From: Apricaphanius iberus
Taxonomy: Eukaryota; Chordata; Actinopteri; Cyprinodontiformes; Aphaniidae
Reading direction: 5' to 3'
DNA: 64,000 bases
Assembly: GCA_028564705.1 (NCBI GenBank)
Contig: JAPXFQ010002744.1
Span: 1,984,001-2,048,000 of the forward strand
Part shown: positions 27,601 through 38,780 of the stretch, in pieces
Layout of the letters: every line of letters starts with the position of its first letter
Position numbering within the stretch: position 1 is the stretch's first letter
Translations under genes and position numbers: made by a program
Notes under the pieces: generated by a model
The model's database searches: none
What the model was told of the DNA's origin: nothing
What the model saw: only the letters and a program-made list of their open reading frames with translations

Positions 27601-30600
27601 TATATGGCTTTTAACTCTGTTCTCATTTAACTCCAGCTGTTCCCCGTCGCAGTAGGAGACAGATAACAGGCTGAGTTCAGGATTAATGGCGTTGTTTTGA
27701 GAAAGACAGAGAGACATTAATGACACTAAGTTATTTTATTTTTTCAATACGCCCCACAACGACCAAGCACAGCCCCATGCAATTGTAATGATAGTTAAAT
27801 ATAAAGCGCTCAAAATGTGAAAGATCTGTTTGAAACTAATTATGATTAAATAGTTCCATAGCTCTGCTGAAACCGACAAACCCAGAGCATGAAAGGACTG
27901 GCAACAGCGTGAGAAAGAACAAACAAGGATTTCATAAATAATTGGCTGTTGGTACAGTCATGGTTCAACATCAAAAGCTTTACGATTTCATTCAGTTATT
28001 TACATGCTCTAACTAGATTTTTAATTTTGCTGTTCCATAGCTGCTGTTTTGTTGTCGGGGTGAAGTAGTTTAAGCCCCTTTAAAGAAGAGTGGTGGTTAC
28101 AGGTTTATTAACAGTCTTCCTTTGGGGTTACAGCGGTTGAACCTGTCCTCTGATCTGTGTGTTTAATCCGTCTTTTATATTTGATCTCTGTGCTCTGTGT
28201 CTTTTTCAGGGACATCCCTGTGGACTTCAAGTACATTGCTGAGCCCAGTATGCACTCGATGCCAGCTGTGACACTATCTCCCAATGGTGAGTTGCCTGAG
28301 TATTGCAAAAAAATATAAAATTAAATTAAAAACCACATACGCTGCTGCATAAAATGTAGGACTGAAGGGAGCACAATCCTACACTGAAGTAGGTTCATAT
28401 TGCCCAAGGTTTGATCATTACTCAGTAGGAGTAAAACGGCACAAGATCTACAGAAGAAACTGAGTTTATGAACTGGTAAAAATTGAGCATATTGCATAGT
28501 AATGGGCGAAACAAAATTGGCCTAAAATAGAGATTTTAATTTTATTGCACTATCACGATAAAGCATGTTGATGATGAATTTATAGCAACGAACTGCAGCC
28601 GGTGTTTGTACCGAATCTGCTCACGTAACCAGATCTGCTCGGGGGGCATGCGCCTACATATGATGAATCATTACATGATTGGCTCGATGTTATAACATGG
28701 GGAGCCTAAGTCTCCGCCCCTTTCCAGCCGGCCCATGGGTCCCCTGGCTGAAAAAATAATGAATGGAGGTCAATGGAGCGATAAAAGTTTTTTTCTGGTC
28801 CACTTTGTCTTATGTCCTAAGTCACACACATGTTGCACCTCAATTTAAATGATGACTAATAATTTGCGTTTCATTTGATTGTAAAAATTCGCAATTGAAA
28901 TGCCTTCAAATCAGAAACCAGAATCGCATATTTGATGTCACGTAACTAATGTTAGCTAGCACTAGCTATAGCACGTAAAACACTCACCAAGAGCTTGTAG
29001 AGCTTCTCCTCCATGCTGTCTCTCACTCCACTGACTGTTTGTCCCCTGGCATAGCTGCTACTTTTCACATGGTCAGATTTATATTGGTTTTCTCTGCATT
29101 TCTGCTCCCTCTTTCATCTTGGAGGCTATGGCCCTCTGTTCCTTCTTCTGCAGTTGTAGTGCATTAGTGTTTTCACACAAAATTACACAAAAAAATTACA
29201 CAAAAAAAGTAACTTTTGCCGCCGGTCGAAAATCAGCGTTTTCTCTCCATCAAAATGTGTCTTTAAAATTCTTGGGCATCATATGTTCGATCCATGGTGC
29301 ATTTCAAATGGGATCAAAAAATAACTTATAGCTCCTTTGTCTGTCATTCATTTTGTACATATTTTTTGGCAGTAGGGGACCCAGTTTTTTGGCAGTAGGC
29401 AGGAACTAAGCTTCCTATGTGGAGCCTAAGTCACGCCCTTCTACTTCCGGTCCATGGATCCCCTTATGCCAAAAAAATTAATGAGTCAATGGAGCGATAA
29501 AAAGTTATTTTCTGATCCCGTTTGAAATGTGCCATGAATATGATGTCCTTGAATTTTAAAAACTCATTTTGATGCACAGAAAATGTTGATTTTTGACCGG
29601 AGGCAAAAGTTACTTTAGGTTTTGTGTGAAAACGTTTAGCGGACTACAACTGCAGAAGAAGAAGGAGAACGAGGGTCGTAGCATTAAACACAGACAAAAC
29701 CACTATAAATCTAACCAGGTGGAAAGGTGCGGATAATGTTGGGGATAAAGGTATTGGTGTAGTGAGAGCCAGTATGGAGGAGAAGCTCTACAAACTCTAG
29801 GTGAGTGTGCTAGCTAGTGCTAGCTCCCGTTAGTCGAATGGCGTCATGAATGCAACTTCTAACTTCTGATTTGTTAGCATTTTAAATGCGAACTTTTACA
29901 ATCAAATGAATGCGTAATCACTGGACAAACACGGTTGAAATGAACATCATTAGTTATCATTTAAATCGAAGTACAACATGTGTGATTCAGGACGTAAGAC
30001 AAAACGGACCAAATTAACTAATAACTTTTATCACTTCATTGACTTCCATTAATTATTTTTTCGGTTTGGGGACCCACGGGCTAACCAGAAGGGAAGGAGA
30101 CTTAGGCTCCCCATTGACGTAGTATCCATTTTTTTGATTATACAAGTATACAAAACAAGAATAAATTAAGTATATAGAGGAATTCAACAGATGCAAAAAA
30201 TATTCCATGTTTGGACAGCCTTTTTCATCATCTTTGGGGGTTTTCTAAAAAATAAACAGAAGAAAACATTTTTACATGAAGGGAAAAATCCCCCAAGATG
30301 CGGTGAATGACAACCTGCCAAACTCTTTCCAAAGCACTTGTGTGAACAAGCAGTTCCAGAAAAGATGTCATGTTTTCTTAATGTCCCCACAGGAGCGGTA
30401 AAATGTTTGACTCTTAAAAGTTTTGCTTTTGTAGAATAAATGTTCTCAAAAGGACATACATTTCTTTATTTCTTAAAAAAATGCATTTAGCAGTTTTGTT
30501 TTCCTAAGGATCTATGTAACCTCTTCTGAAATGGTTGTATTACAATTTATATATCGCAATATATATCGTTATCACAAGAGGCTACAATGTATATCATAAT

Positions 30601-33600
30601 ATGAATTTTAGGCTATATCGCCCATCCCCAGTATCTGAAGGGTTTATGGCAGGGCTGCTGTCGTTTCTGTATTGTTGGTAGAATGGCTCGCTCAGTTTCT
30701 CAGGCCACCCACGGAAGAGTTCCACCTTCTTACAACTTATGGAATTGCTGTAAATAAAGGACTCTGCATGTGCTGCAAAACATAAGACTTTACACTTGTA
30801 GCCCTTCTAACAAAATACCGACTTCCCTGGATGGCACATTATCTTGTTCAAACTGAGCTTCGCCTTTCCTCTGTGTCAAATTGAGTTATATATGTATATA
30901 TTATACAGGAGGATAGTTAGTATTGATGTCCCTTTAACAGTAACCAAAGTCACATTTTGTCTTTATAGGCCGGAATGTTTTATTTAAACCTTTGCGTCTA
31001 TTCGTATTTACTTTTATATATGAATGTTGAAACTTCTCTAGATATTGATGTCATTCATTTATTATTCATAAAGTTATGTATGTCAAGTGTTTGTTTGATT
31101 TTTTTCCCCCAGTTTTTATTAAATGATAATTAGAAAATTTAATTAAATAATATGGAAGGCTGCTAGCTTGACCGCTGTCCAGCAGTTATTGACACACTAA
31201 TAGAGCCATTATCATGGCTGTACTCAAGCATGATGGTAGAAAGTTAAGTGGTAAGAAGTTGTTAGAAAAGGCTGTATAAGCAACAGGGATAGTCGCAGCC
31301 TTGAGCCATTGACTGTGGCTTGAGTGGGTGGTTTGAAAGCCTAGACCTGAAAGTACCCACACCATAGACTATGACTTGAGCTACACAGCAAGTTGAATTT
31401 CTAAATTTCAAAAGGTCTAATCTATGTGACATGAGGGAGGCTATAACCGTTCAGGTGGAATGCATTAAATTTGTTCTTCCCAGTAATCTGTTTGGCTTCT
31501 TGGATGGACTTTGTCATTTCTACCTACTGTTAATATAGATCGTAATGACTGTTAGGGAAGCAACGGGACAGGGTAAAGTACCGGACCGTTCGGTACGCCC
31601 TGCAAGGGACAATCCGTCCTCCTGTACCGCGGGACTTCGGTACTGCCATTGATTTTGTGCTGGTAGTTACCGTCGCGCCGACGTTACCAAACTGCGCCGC
31701 GCTCCCAGACACAGGTGCAACAACCAGCTCCAGCATTCAGGGGCGTCGGGTTGCACTGTGTTCATCTCCTCGCGGCGGTGCGCGAAGCAAAGAGGAGATG
31801 TGCGCTCTAGTTTAAAGAACCGGTAAAATACAGAAAACATTCTCTTATTGCGGCCCTGTGTGTGAACCATAATCCCAGAGAGACGTACAGCTCGTTTATG
31901 TTGTATTCTCGGCTTTCACCCGCCCACACCTGTAACTGTGGGCGGGTTAAGTTAACTGTGACATTCTGTTTTTGTTCCTAAAAAAATAAAATATATGTTT
32001 TTGGATTTAAAAAAGCAGTCTCTTTCTGCACAAAACATGTACCGAACTGTACCGTGGCCCAAGTACCGAGCTACGGACCGTACCGTGTGCTACCTGTACC
32101 GTTGCACCCCTAATGACCTAAAGCTCAGAGTTGAATGGTGGGAACATCCTGGTGACAGAAAAAAATCTACATTTGAGATCATTCTGATGTGTATCTTAAG
32201 GTTAAGAATGTCATTCTTTACTAACATCATGCTGAACTAGCTAAACATGTTGCATTAACACATTCCTGAAACATTAGTAATATCTTACCTGGGCTAAGGA
32301 AAAAGAGGAAAATGAGACACCAGACCCAACAATGCAGATGAACTGAAATCCTTGGTTTCAGTTACATCTCAACAGTGCCACAGGCTGAGTCACTCTATTC
32401 CATGTTGCATGGTGCTCTAATATTTAATACAATAGAATCCCAAACCAAGTATTGAGTGCCTATATTGTACATACATCGACATACATTTCAATGGGTTGAC
32501 TTTTCTATTGGCTGTAAGCTGTAATCAGCAACAATAGCAGAACAAAATGCTTGAAACAATCACTGTGTAATAAATCTATAGTGGGAGTTTCACTTTTGAA
32601 CTGAATTACAGAAATAAAACATATTTACTGTGATAATCTGATTCATCAAGATGCACCTGTAAAAAAAAAACAAAGCTGAAGGTGTAAAACTCCTAAATCC
32701 CAGCTGAACCTATCCACCTGACGCCTTTTTTTTATCCCTAAGGGCAGACCCAGGCCGGCTGCTCCGCTTCCTACTGGGTTTTTTTCTCTTTTTTTTTTTT
32801 TTTTTCAGAGATAAGCAAACTGTTTCCCTGGTTTTGCTTCATAATTAACATACAGATCTGAACATGAAATTGATGTTCCCATTAAAACTTGCAGAGGAAG
32901 TGAAGAAGTGCATCGTTCCAAATGTCTCTCTATTCCTTATGGGCACATGTATTGAGCCTAGGCATGTTGGAAATTAGTATTATGATTTATGTACTGCAGG
33001 CTTGCTGCTGGCACTGTATCTCAGTTGTACTGAATATTGATGTTGTCAGATGCTTATTAAGAACAGATCAAGATGTGTGACAAGGGCATTCAGGGTTATT
33101 ATGCAGATGTTGCTCACTAGAATAGATTAAGTTTGCCCTTTTTATTTTGCTTACATGGCTAAATTAAACAATCTTACATCAACCAATTTTTATAAAATTA
33201 GAAAACCAAATATTCGAGCTGAAATGGAATACCCATTTCTGCTAGTGTTTTATAAGGAAGAGACCTTTATTTCAGTCTATCATCTTCACCGATGGCCTTA
33301 TTCAGCTTTATCCTGTCCACCTTCTTAAACCCCCCTCCATTGATGTTCTCTTCGACATAAATATTTGTTTTTCCTTAGCTTGTAAATAATGGATGCGTTC
33401 TTATTGAAGCTTTGCAGTCGTCTGAATGTTTGTTCCAGATAAGGGGAGCAAACATGGAGAAAGCTGCTTCTCCATGTCTGATTCTTATTCTAGGGATGAT
33501 TAGTAGACTAGAGTTGGAAGACCTGAGTGGTCTGGGAGGTTGGTAGAGTGACAACAGATCTTCCACATATGTTGGTGCTAAGCCATCCAGTGATTTATAG

Positions 33601-36544
33601 AGTAGTAAAAGTGTTTTGAAGTCTATTCTCTGAGCTACAGGGAGCCAGTGTAAGGACTTTAAACTTGGATGATGTGTTCTACTTTCCTGGTTCTAGTGAG
33701 AACACTAGCAGTAGCGTTGTGGATCAGCTGCAACTGTCTGATTTACTTTTTAGGCGAACCTATGGGGACAGTGTTGCAGTTTTTCAAGGTTCTGTTGCAA
33801 CGATAGACCTTTAATCCTAGAAATTTCAGGTGTTAGAAGGCTGACCTTGTTGTTGCCTTAATGTGACCTCGGAGATTCAGGTCTCTGTCAATTACTACGC
33901 CTAAATTTTGGGCCACAAACATGCTCTGTGCTGACTCTTGATTGTTCCTCTTTAGGTCCAAAGACAATTATAATTTCAGTTTTGTTTTTGTATTCAGCTG
34001 AATAAAATTATGGCACCTCCGTCCATTGATTTGCTCAATGCATTCACTTCGTTTATATGCTTTCAAAGTCATATTGAGACATTTTAATGTAAAGCTGAGT
34101 ATCATATGCATAGTTATGGGAATTAATTTGATTGGCAGGAGCATGTAGAGCCCTCGGGATCACCAAATGTGATTTCTGTCTGTTTTCTGATGAAAATCTG
34201 CCTATTGACACAAATATATTCCTGTTCTTAAGTTAAGACTCGAAACAGCCAAGCTCTGTACCAGAGAGTTCGACCCAACTCTTGAATCATTTTAACAATA
34301 TATCTTGGTAAACAGCATGAAATGCTGCGCTAAGGTAAAAAAATACTAGCACTACAGTTTGTTGTTTTCTGCCATCTTCTCATTTCACTGAAAGTTGTTT
34401 TTACTCTCCTATACCTATTACAGTAGGCATTTCTCAGCTTTTTACAGATTTCTATGGGATGGATGTAAAAGGCACATAGACACTAACCAGATAGCTTTCT
34501 TTCATACCTCATTAATAATCATGTTCCTGTTAAGAAGTGCAGTGAGTTGTGGAATGCTTCCGAAAGTGATTTACTGCGTCCCTTTGGTGTGTAGTGACTT
34601 GAAACTGTCGCCTTGTCAAGAGCAGAAACACAGAGCAAAATGGATTATAATTGAGCACCTAATGATGAGAAAGCCTGTCAAATTTTTTTTTTTAACCTGC
34701 TTCAATCTCTCTAATTTAATGAAGGCAGCATGATGAGATCGTGCCCTTCTTAGAGAATTGTTCTCTTACTTTAAAAGTTTCATCCTTTGGCCAAGTTGCT
34801 TCTGTTTTTCTTGCTAAAAAGTTTGATTCCTAAAATTATCCCCCAAGTTTCTAACCCGACTGTGACAGCAGCATGAAAACAACATCAAAGACCTTGGGGT
34901 CTGCTTGTTAAACCTTTGGCTGTACAAAGCCATGCAAATGAGACCAACTAGTATGCCAACGAACAATTTAAAATGTTGTGTACAATATTTTGCATTTAAA
35001 GTTTCTTCACTTGAAAATGTATATTTCTTTCCATTTTAAACATCTTGTGTCGAGTTATAAAATTAGCTCAGGAAAGATTAATTTAGCCTGTCGTTTACAT
35101 ATGCTTTATTGGTTTGTAATTTCAGGTAAATGGCTGGCGTGCCAGTCCATGGACAACCAGATTCTTATCTTTGGAGCTCAGAATCGCTTCAGACTGAACA
35201 AAAAGAAAATCTTCAAGGGTCACATGGTAGCCGGCTACGCCTGCCAAGTGGACTTCTCACCAGACATGAGGTAAGTTGTTTTTCGTTTGAATCCAGTGGT
35301 ATCCTCAGTGAAACCGAACGAACAAAAGTATAGCAATAAAATAGAGACGGATGAGAATTATTAGGAATTTACAGTTAATCTAGGACAGAAAAAACGGAGA
35401 CGGACAAAGCTTTGCCAAAATATGCACTGGTAACTTGGCATGGGTGTTAAGGGTATACCAAGCTTTTATAAAACCGCAGAACTGTTATCTTATCTTTCAG
35501 TTTGAAGTGCTTTTTATTGGGATGCTAGAGAAAGTAACTGTATAAAGAACGGAGTAAATGAGTATTATCCACCTCTCAGCTGTTGCAGTGCACTGCCGCT
35601 TTAGCTGGGTGAAAAACTTTTCTGACACTTTTCGCTTGGATATAGCAAAAACATTTTCAGGTGTTTACTGAAAAATTTCGATAGTTAAAAACGCAGACAT
35701 GCTGTCACAACCCGAGGAATGCCATCTTTGACACCTAAGAGGATGCTGACTCAGATAATATAGCCTGACTAAATAACCTGCTGTTATCAGACTGTTATAT
35801 GCTTTTACTGTTAATCCATTGAAAGAGAGGGGAAAAAAACAGCAAGAAGACACAATTCTGGACAAAAAACATTTTTAATTAAAAGCTATTTATATTATAA
35901 TTGCATTCAGTGGGTGTTTTTATAATTTTCCTTAAATGTGTTTAAAGTCAAAATGAAAATAAAGGTTATAGGTAACGTCCTAACTATAAATACTTTACCA
36001 CTATTTTAACAGAAGGATTAATTACTATGAGAATCTCATGCTGTCACATGCTTGTAGCATGTTTATAACAAAGGCCCCAATAAAAAATTTTTGTAAGAAC
36101 CACAGTTTACTAAAACTCTTGGAGAAAATAAGTCAGCTACAATTACAAGAACTGTGGCAGTCCAGTTTATTTTTAAATAGATGTTTTCCATGTCTCATCC
36201 ATCACCTCCCACATGTGTTACCAGGTGCTCTAACTTCCGGTCTTTATTCATGGCAGCACAACAACTTCTGACTGAAACAAAAAAAAAAAAAGAAAGAAGA
36301 AAAAATAGATTAAAAAGCCCACTATTTCTACCTTTCCCTCTTACTGAAGAATTTTCTTTCTCCCAGTTATGTGGTGTCTGGGGACGCAGATGGAAAGCTG
36401 AACATCTGGGACTGGAAGACCACCAAGCTCTACCACAGGATCAAAGCTCACGACAAAGTTTGCATCAGTGCTCTATGGCATCCACATGAAACCTCAAAGG
36501 TCATCACCTGCGGCTGGGATGGACAGATCAAACTCTGGGACTAA
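12668..36544 (+). CDS. cdc40: Pre-mRNA-processing factor 17 (CDC40/PRP17), complete, 15 coding exons
   Basis: Spliceosomal WD40 protein that acts around the second catalytic step of nuclear pre-mRNA splicing. Coding exons: 12668-12859, 13251-13337, 15908-16037, 16143-16229, 16349-16488, 17036-17132, 17458-17597, 18047-18121, 21047-21092, 22590-22691, 24081-24196, 25028-25161, 28210-28286, 35126-35270, 36367-36544. They sum to 1746 nt (581 aa plus stop), close to the 579 aa I recall for human, and every junction is GT-AG and keeps frame. Residues 1-64 are an acidic Ser-rich head starting [12 protein letters not shown]. Next come the conserved segments [22 protein letters not shown] and [13 protein letters not shown], then a charged stretch ([14 protein letters not shown]). 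About residues 283-581 form the seven-bladed WD40 domain: [50 protein letters not shown], and IKLWD at the very C-terminus. The start is chosen because it matches the family N-terminus. Only the acidic head diverges clearly from the human protein. Introns 2, 8, 12 and 13 are long and repeat-rich. Confidence 0.98.
13338..15907 (+). other. cdc40: cdc40 intron 2 (2.57 kb)
   Basis: Runs from GTAAGT after MFAPE to TTTTAG before FGPLNPY. It contains one family B hAT element (15238-15556); otherwise it is AT-rich with no recognisable gene. Confidence 0.9.
15238..15556. mobile_element. hAT-type nonautonomous element, family B copy 1
   Basis: 319-bp AT-rich element starting TAGGGATGCAACAATGCC and ending CATCCCTA. 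Flanks GTTAAAAA (15230-15237) and GTTATAAA (15557-15564) match at 7 of 8, consistent with a hAT target duplication. Its inside (ggaagacaggttttatttt, gttacaacaaat, tttccacatttt-like) is shared with the copies at 20223-20513 and 37093-37447. Confidence 0.8.
18938..20005. mobile_element. 1.07-kb terminal-inverted-repeat DNA element
   Basis: Left end TACGTACACACCAAACGCGA (then TAGAAG) and right end, read inverted, TACGTACACACCAACACGAT (then AGAAG) form a TIR of about 26 bp with 2-3 differences. The interior is GC-richer than the host intron and has open frames on the minus strand (19621-19922) that I cannot match to a transposase. I see no target duplication, so the superfamily is undecided. Confidence 0.65.
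20223..20513. mobile_element. hAT-type nonautonomous element, family B copy 2
   Basis: 291-bp copy running from TAGGGATACAATGATGCC to GTGCATCCCTA. Flanks GTAGGAAC (20215-20222) and GTAGAAAC (20514-20521) match at 7 of 8. The interior matches the copies at 15238 and 37093 (ttggaaggcaggttttatttt, gttacaacaaatga). Confidence 0.8.
25162..28209 (+). other. cdc40: cdc40 intron 12 (3.05 kb)
   Basis: Runs from GTGAGT to TTTTTCAG and splits the Trp codon of RVWEW. It contains a tRNA-derived SINE (27067-27329, opposite strand). No other boundary-defined element was seen. Confidence 0.9.
27067..27329 (-). mobile_element. tRNA-derived SINE, reverse orientation
   Basis: On the minus strand it starts GGCGACTGTGGCTCAGTGAT, with an A-box-like TGGCTCAGTGA. 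A good B box, GGTTCGATTCC, follows about 40 nt later, giving a Pol III promoter of tRNA spacing. The 3' part holds AAAGCGCTTTGAGTGGTCAG and AGCGCTATATAAG, and ends in CAGTCCATTTACCA, a tail I recognise from very common percomorph SINEs. Nearly full length, inside cdc40 intron 12. Confidence 0.85.
28502..30625. mobile_element. Outer TIR element interrupted by a foldback element
   Basis: The left end ATGGGCGAAAC...GGCCTAAAAT and the right end, read inverted, ATGGGCGATATAGCCTAAAAT form imperfect inverted ends of about 35 bp, with cgatat-type motifs behind the right one. The 1.42-kb foldback at 28697-30114 lies within it, so it looks like an older element broken by a later insertion. No target duplication was identified. 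Confidence 0.45.
28697..30114. repeat. 1.42-kb imperfect palindrome (two inverted ~700-bp elements)
   Basis: The first base pairs ATGGGGAGCCTAAGTCTCC reappear inverted at 30114, and the arms stay alignable to a centre near 29400: ccatgggtcccc, caatggagcgataaaa, gttagctagcactagct, gagaagctctacaaactct, ctgcagttgtagt and aaagtaacttttgcc all have inverted partners. Each arm again begins and ends with GGAGCCTAAGTC-type termini (second internal copy at 29419). The locus therefore looks like two head-to-head copies of one about 700-bp DNA element. No protein is recognisable. Confidence 0.8.
31553..32112. mobile_element. hAT-type nonautonomous element, family A copy 2
   Basis: 560-bp element starting TAGGGAAGCAACGGGACAGG and ending GTACCGTTGCACCCCTA. 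The first 180 bp and last 130 bp match the copy at 2079-2502, but the middle (31730-31950, with cctcgcggcggtgcgcg) is different. The flanks share only part of an 8-bp duplication (ATGACTGT against ATGACCTA), so this is probably an older insertion. No transposase frame. Confidence 0.75.
33366..34250 (-). mobile_element. L2/Maui-like LINE relic (C-terminal reverse-transcriptase ORF region)
   Basis: Read on the minus strand, scattered frames give pieces of the C-terminal part of a fish L2-type ORF2: NFIQLN near 33990, [18 protein letters not shown] near 33700, [20 protein letters not shown] and [17 protein letters not shown] near 33470-33630, and [10 protein letters not shown] near 33440. The order is right, but frameshifts and stops separate the pieces, so it is a dead 5'-truncated copy. 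It lies in cdc40 intron 13, opposite to cdc40. Confidence 0.8.
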
Positions 36545-36890
36545 CTCTGATACCCTCTAAACAGATTATATGCAGATTTCAATCCTTTGTGAACCTTTTA
36601 TAGTGTTGAGTGAAAGGCAACAGACTGGTATCCAGTCTAATTGATGAAATGTATTTTCGTATCTCGACATAAGAGCTCAAAATATGTACATTTTCTGTCT
36701 GTACAAGAATGAGTATATTGGAATCCTTATGGTTGTTATTCGAAAGAAACAACAGGGTTGAAATTCATTTTTTTACTTTTAGTAGTGTCCTGTGCAGTTC
36801 TTTTTTCATTCATGTTGTAAAAATTATTTTAATCATCTAAACATCCATTTTTGAAAATAAACATTCTGTGCTTTTCACCTTTTACAAAAG
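36545..36890 (+). terminator. cdc40: cdc40 3' UTR with poly(A) signal
   Basis: About 340 nt of AT-rich sequence after the stop codon. A canonical AATAAA lies at 36856-36861 and is followed by a T-rich stretch (gtggctttttttttgg) about 30 nt later, the usual cleavage-site arrangement. No earlier AATAAA is seen after the stop. Confidence 0.7.
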
Positions 36891-37092
36891 TGGCTTTTTT
36901 TTTGGCGGAAAATGTATCTCTTTTGCTGTCGTTAAACTCAGTCAGAACTCACATAGAGATGGAATCACTTCATGACCCATAAACGGTGAATAACATTTAT
37001 GTCTTCATCTCTGTACCTGATTGTGGGAGGGATATAAGAGACTAAAATGGCTAATGATGCTTGTTGGTCAGAGTTTTATATCCAAACTTAAT

Positions 37093-37447
37093 TAGGGACG
37101 TAACAATACTACTTTTTCCAAACCGATGCAATACCAGTACTTGGATCTGAGTACCTGCCGATACCAAATACCAATGCTGATACAGCTACCTCACAAAAAA
37201 ATTTTTTGAATTGAAAGATTGTATTTTCTTATCTACTTGTTACAACAAATTAATTAGATTAAAAAAAATAATAAAATAATCATTAACAAAAATTTCAAGT
37301 AAAAAAAAAATTGTGAAATTATTTCAGAGTTTCCACATTTTAAGTATCGGTTCATGGTATTGGTCAAATAATCAATACCGATTCGAGTAAATTTTAGATG
37401 TATCCGCCACGATACCCAATACCATTATCGGTATCGGTGTATCCCTA
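37093..37447. mobile_element. hAT-type nonautonomous element, family B copy 3
   Basis: 355-bp copy from TAGGGACGTAACAATACT to GTATCCCTA. Flanks AACTTAAT (37085-37092) and ATATTAAT (37448-37455) match at 6 of 8. It is the longest family B copy and keeps inner motifs (cttggatctgagta, gttacaacaaattaa) of the other two. It lies about 550 bp past the cdc40 stop. Confidence 0.75.
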
Positions 37448-37517
37448 ATATTAATGAAAAATTGTATGGATTCAAAGAGCCTAGTTGAAAATTATGCTCT
37501 TCTAAAAGGCATAATGT

Positions 37518-38026
37518 TTAAAGGCACAGTGTGTAATTTTCGGCCAGTAGGGGGCACTCCATACCTAAATTATCACAAGCATGCGGTATCTGTGTCTTCG
37601 AGTAATAAACTCAACAACGGAGGTCCAACTAGTGCTGTTTTCAAACACTCAATTCCGAGAATTATCTGTTTGCAGCAACATGACGAGCACATCAGTCTCT
37701 CTTTCATCGCTTGGAACTAGCGAAGAGGTAAAAACGTATTTATGGAGAAACTTGTTTGCATTTTGAGGGGAAATCAATGTTTTAATGGCGGGCGTCTTCC
37801 GTGCGCTTTGTCCGTCCGGGCTCTTGTAAAAGTAAAGATGTCATCTAATATGGCTTTACCCTGAAAAGAGGACCCGCGCCTATGTATTTAAAGCTGATTT
37901 TTAAAGTCATAATTTACAATATCGCCAATATTTTGCAATTAATGTGCTTTACGTAATTATTATTACATAATATTTTAATGGCTATTTTCAAACATGTACT
38001 GCAAAAACTACACACTGTCACTTTAA
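37518..38026. mobile_element. Short TIR element with TTAA-type ends
   Basis: Left end TTAAAGGCACAGTGTG and inverted right end TTAAAGTGACAGTGTG differ at 2 of 16 positions. TTTAA is present on both sides and could include a TTAA-type target duplication (piggyBac-like), but that assignment is tentative. The inside has a tagggggcact motif and a GC-rich block; no protein. Confidence 0.65.
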
Positions 38027-38597
38027 GAATTTGGGAGATTTGAAGCGACTGGACGAAGGCAAGCTGGCTGAGGCATTAAGAAGTTTGTTCTTAGAACCAT
38101 CCTCTTAGAATTTTGTTCTTATAACTACCCTGCCCAGAGTAACCTTTTCAGATTCTATTCGCACAGGAGTCAGAGACCTATGTGACGAACCTGCCTGTTT
38201 AAATTTTTTTTTTTTAATAATTTCTAGTTTACTTTTTCCAATTTTTGTTTCTTAAAAATGGTGGAGCCTTAAGAAGCGGAAAATTAGCAAGGGGCGTGGT
38301 TTGAGTTCACCAAACACATCATCCGAGTTCCGATAGAAACATGAGTAGGCGCTAAAATGGTTATAGGAAGTGAGTGCCCTGGTGCCTGGTTCTCATCAGT
38401 CAGAATATGCAAAAAAAATGGCCTGGCTACAGTCCGAAAGTGACTTTTGACACAATAAATTAAGACAGTCCTGAAGGTAAAACGTACCTAATAAACTGAC
38501 TGCAGAATGCCTATATGCTTGTGAATAGCTTACCACCTTTTGTAAGCAACATAGATTGCTTCCTTTAAGTATTCACTTATTCTCAGAGGCAGGTACT

Positions 38598-38780
38598 TTT
38601 ATTTACCTGCTCCTTGAAAGGCTGTTTTTAATGCTCTGCACAACCTGTGTTTGAATGTTTGAATTAGGCTGACCTGCCGCCAACAATACAGTAGTTAAAA
38701 GGACAAACAGTCTGTGGAAGTAATTACTTCCTCTATCTATGTAAGAGGTCATTACAGACTAAGTCCCGACAGCATTTATT
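38598..38780 (-). terminator. mettl24: Candidate poly(A) signals of mettl24
   Basis: Read on the minus strand, AATAAA occurs at 38780-38775, overlapping the TAA stop (38778-38776), and again at 38603-38598 about 175 nt downstream. The second would leave a more ordinary short 3' UTR. Which one is used cannot be decided from sequence. Confidence 0.4.

Larger units (their letters stand above)
28287..35125 (+). other. cdc40: cdc40 intron 13 (6.84 kb), mobile-element cluster
   Basis: The largest cdc40 intron, from GTGAGT after LSPN to TTTCAG before KWLACQ. It holds a nested inverted-repeat element (28502-30625), a hAT family A copy (31553-32112) and an L2-like LINE relic (33366-34250). A reverse frame at 30184-30390 remains unassigned. 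Confidence 0.9.
36891..38775. other. Convergent intergenic region cdc40 / mettl24
   Basis: Lies between the two tail-to-tail genes. It contains hAT family B copy 3 (37093-37447), a second TIR element (37518-38026) and, toward the right end, the presumed mettl24 3' UTR. No gene recognised. Confidence 0.8.

Noticed and set aside
28108..28308. Minus-strand frame over cdc40 exon 13
   Set aside because: Antisense shadow of the exon encoding [20 protein letters not shown].
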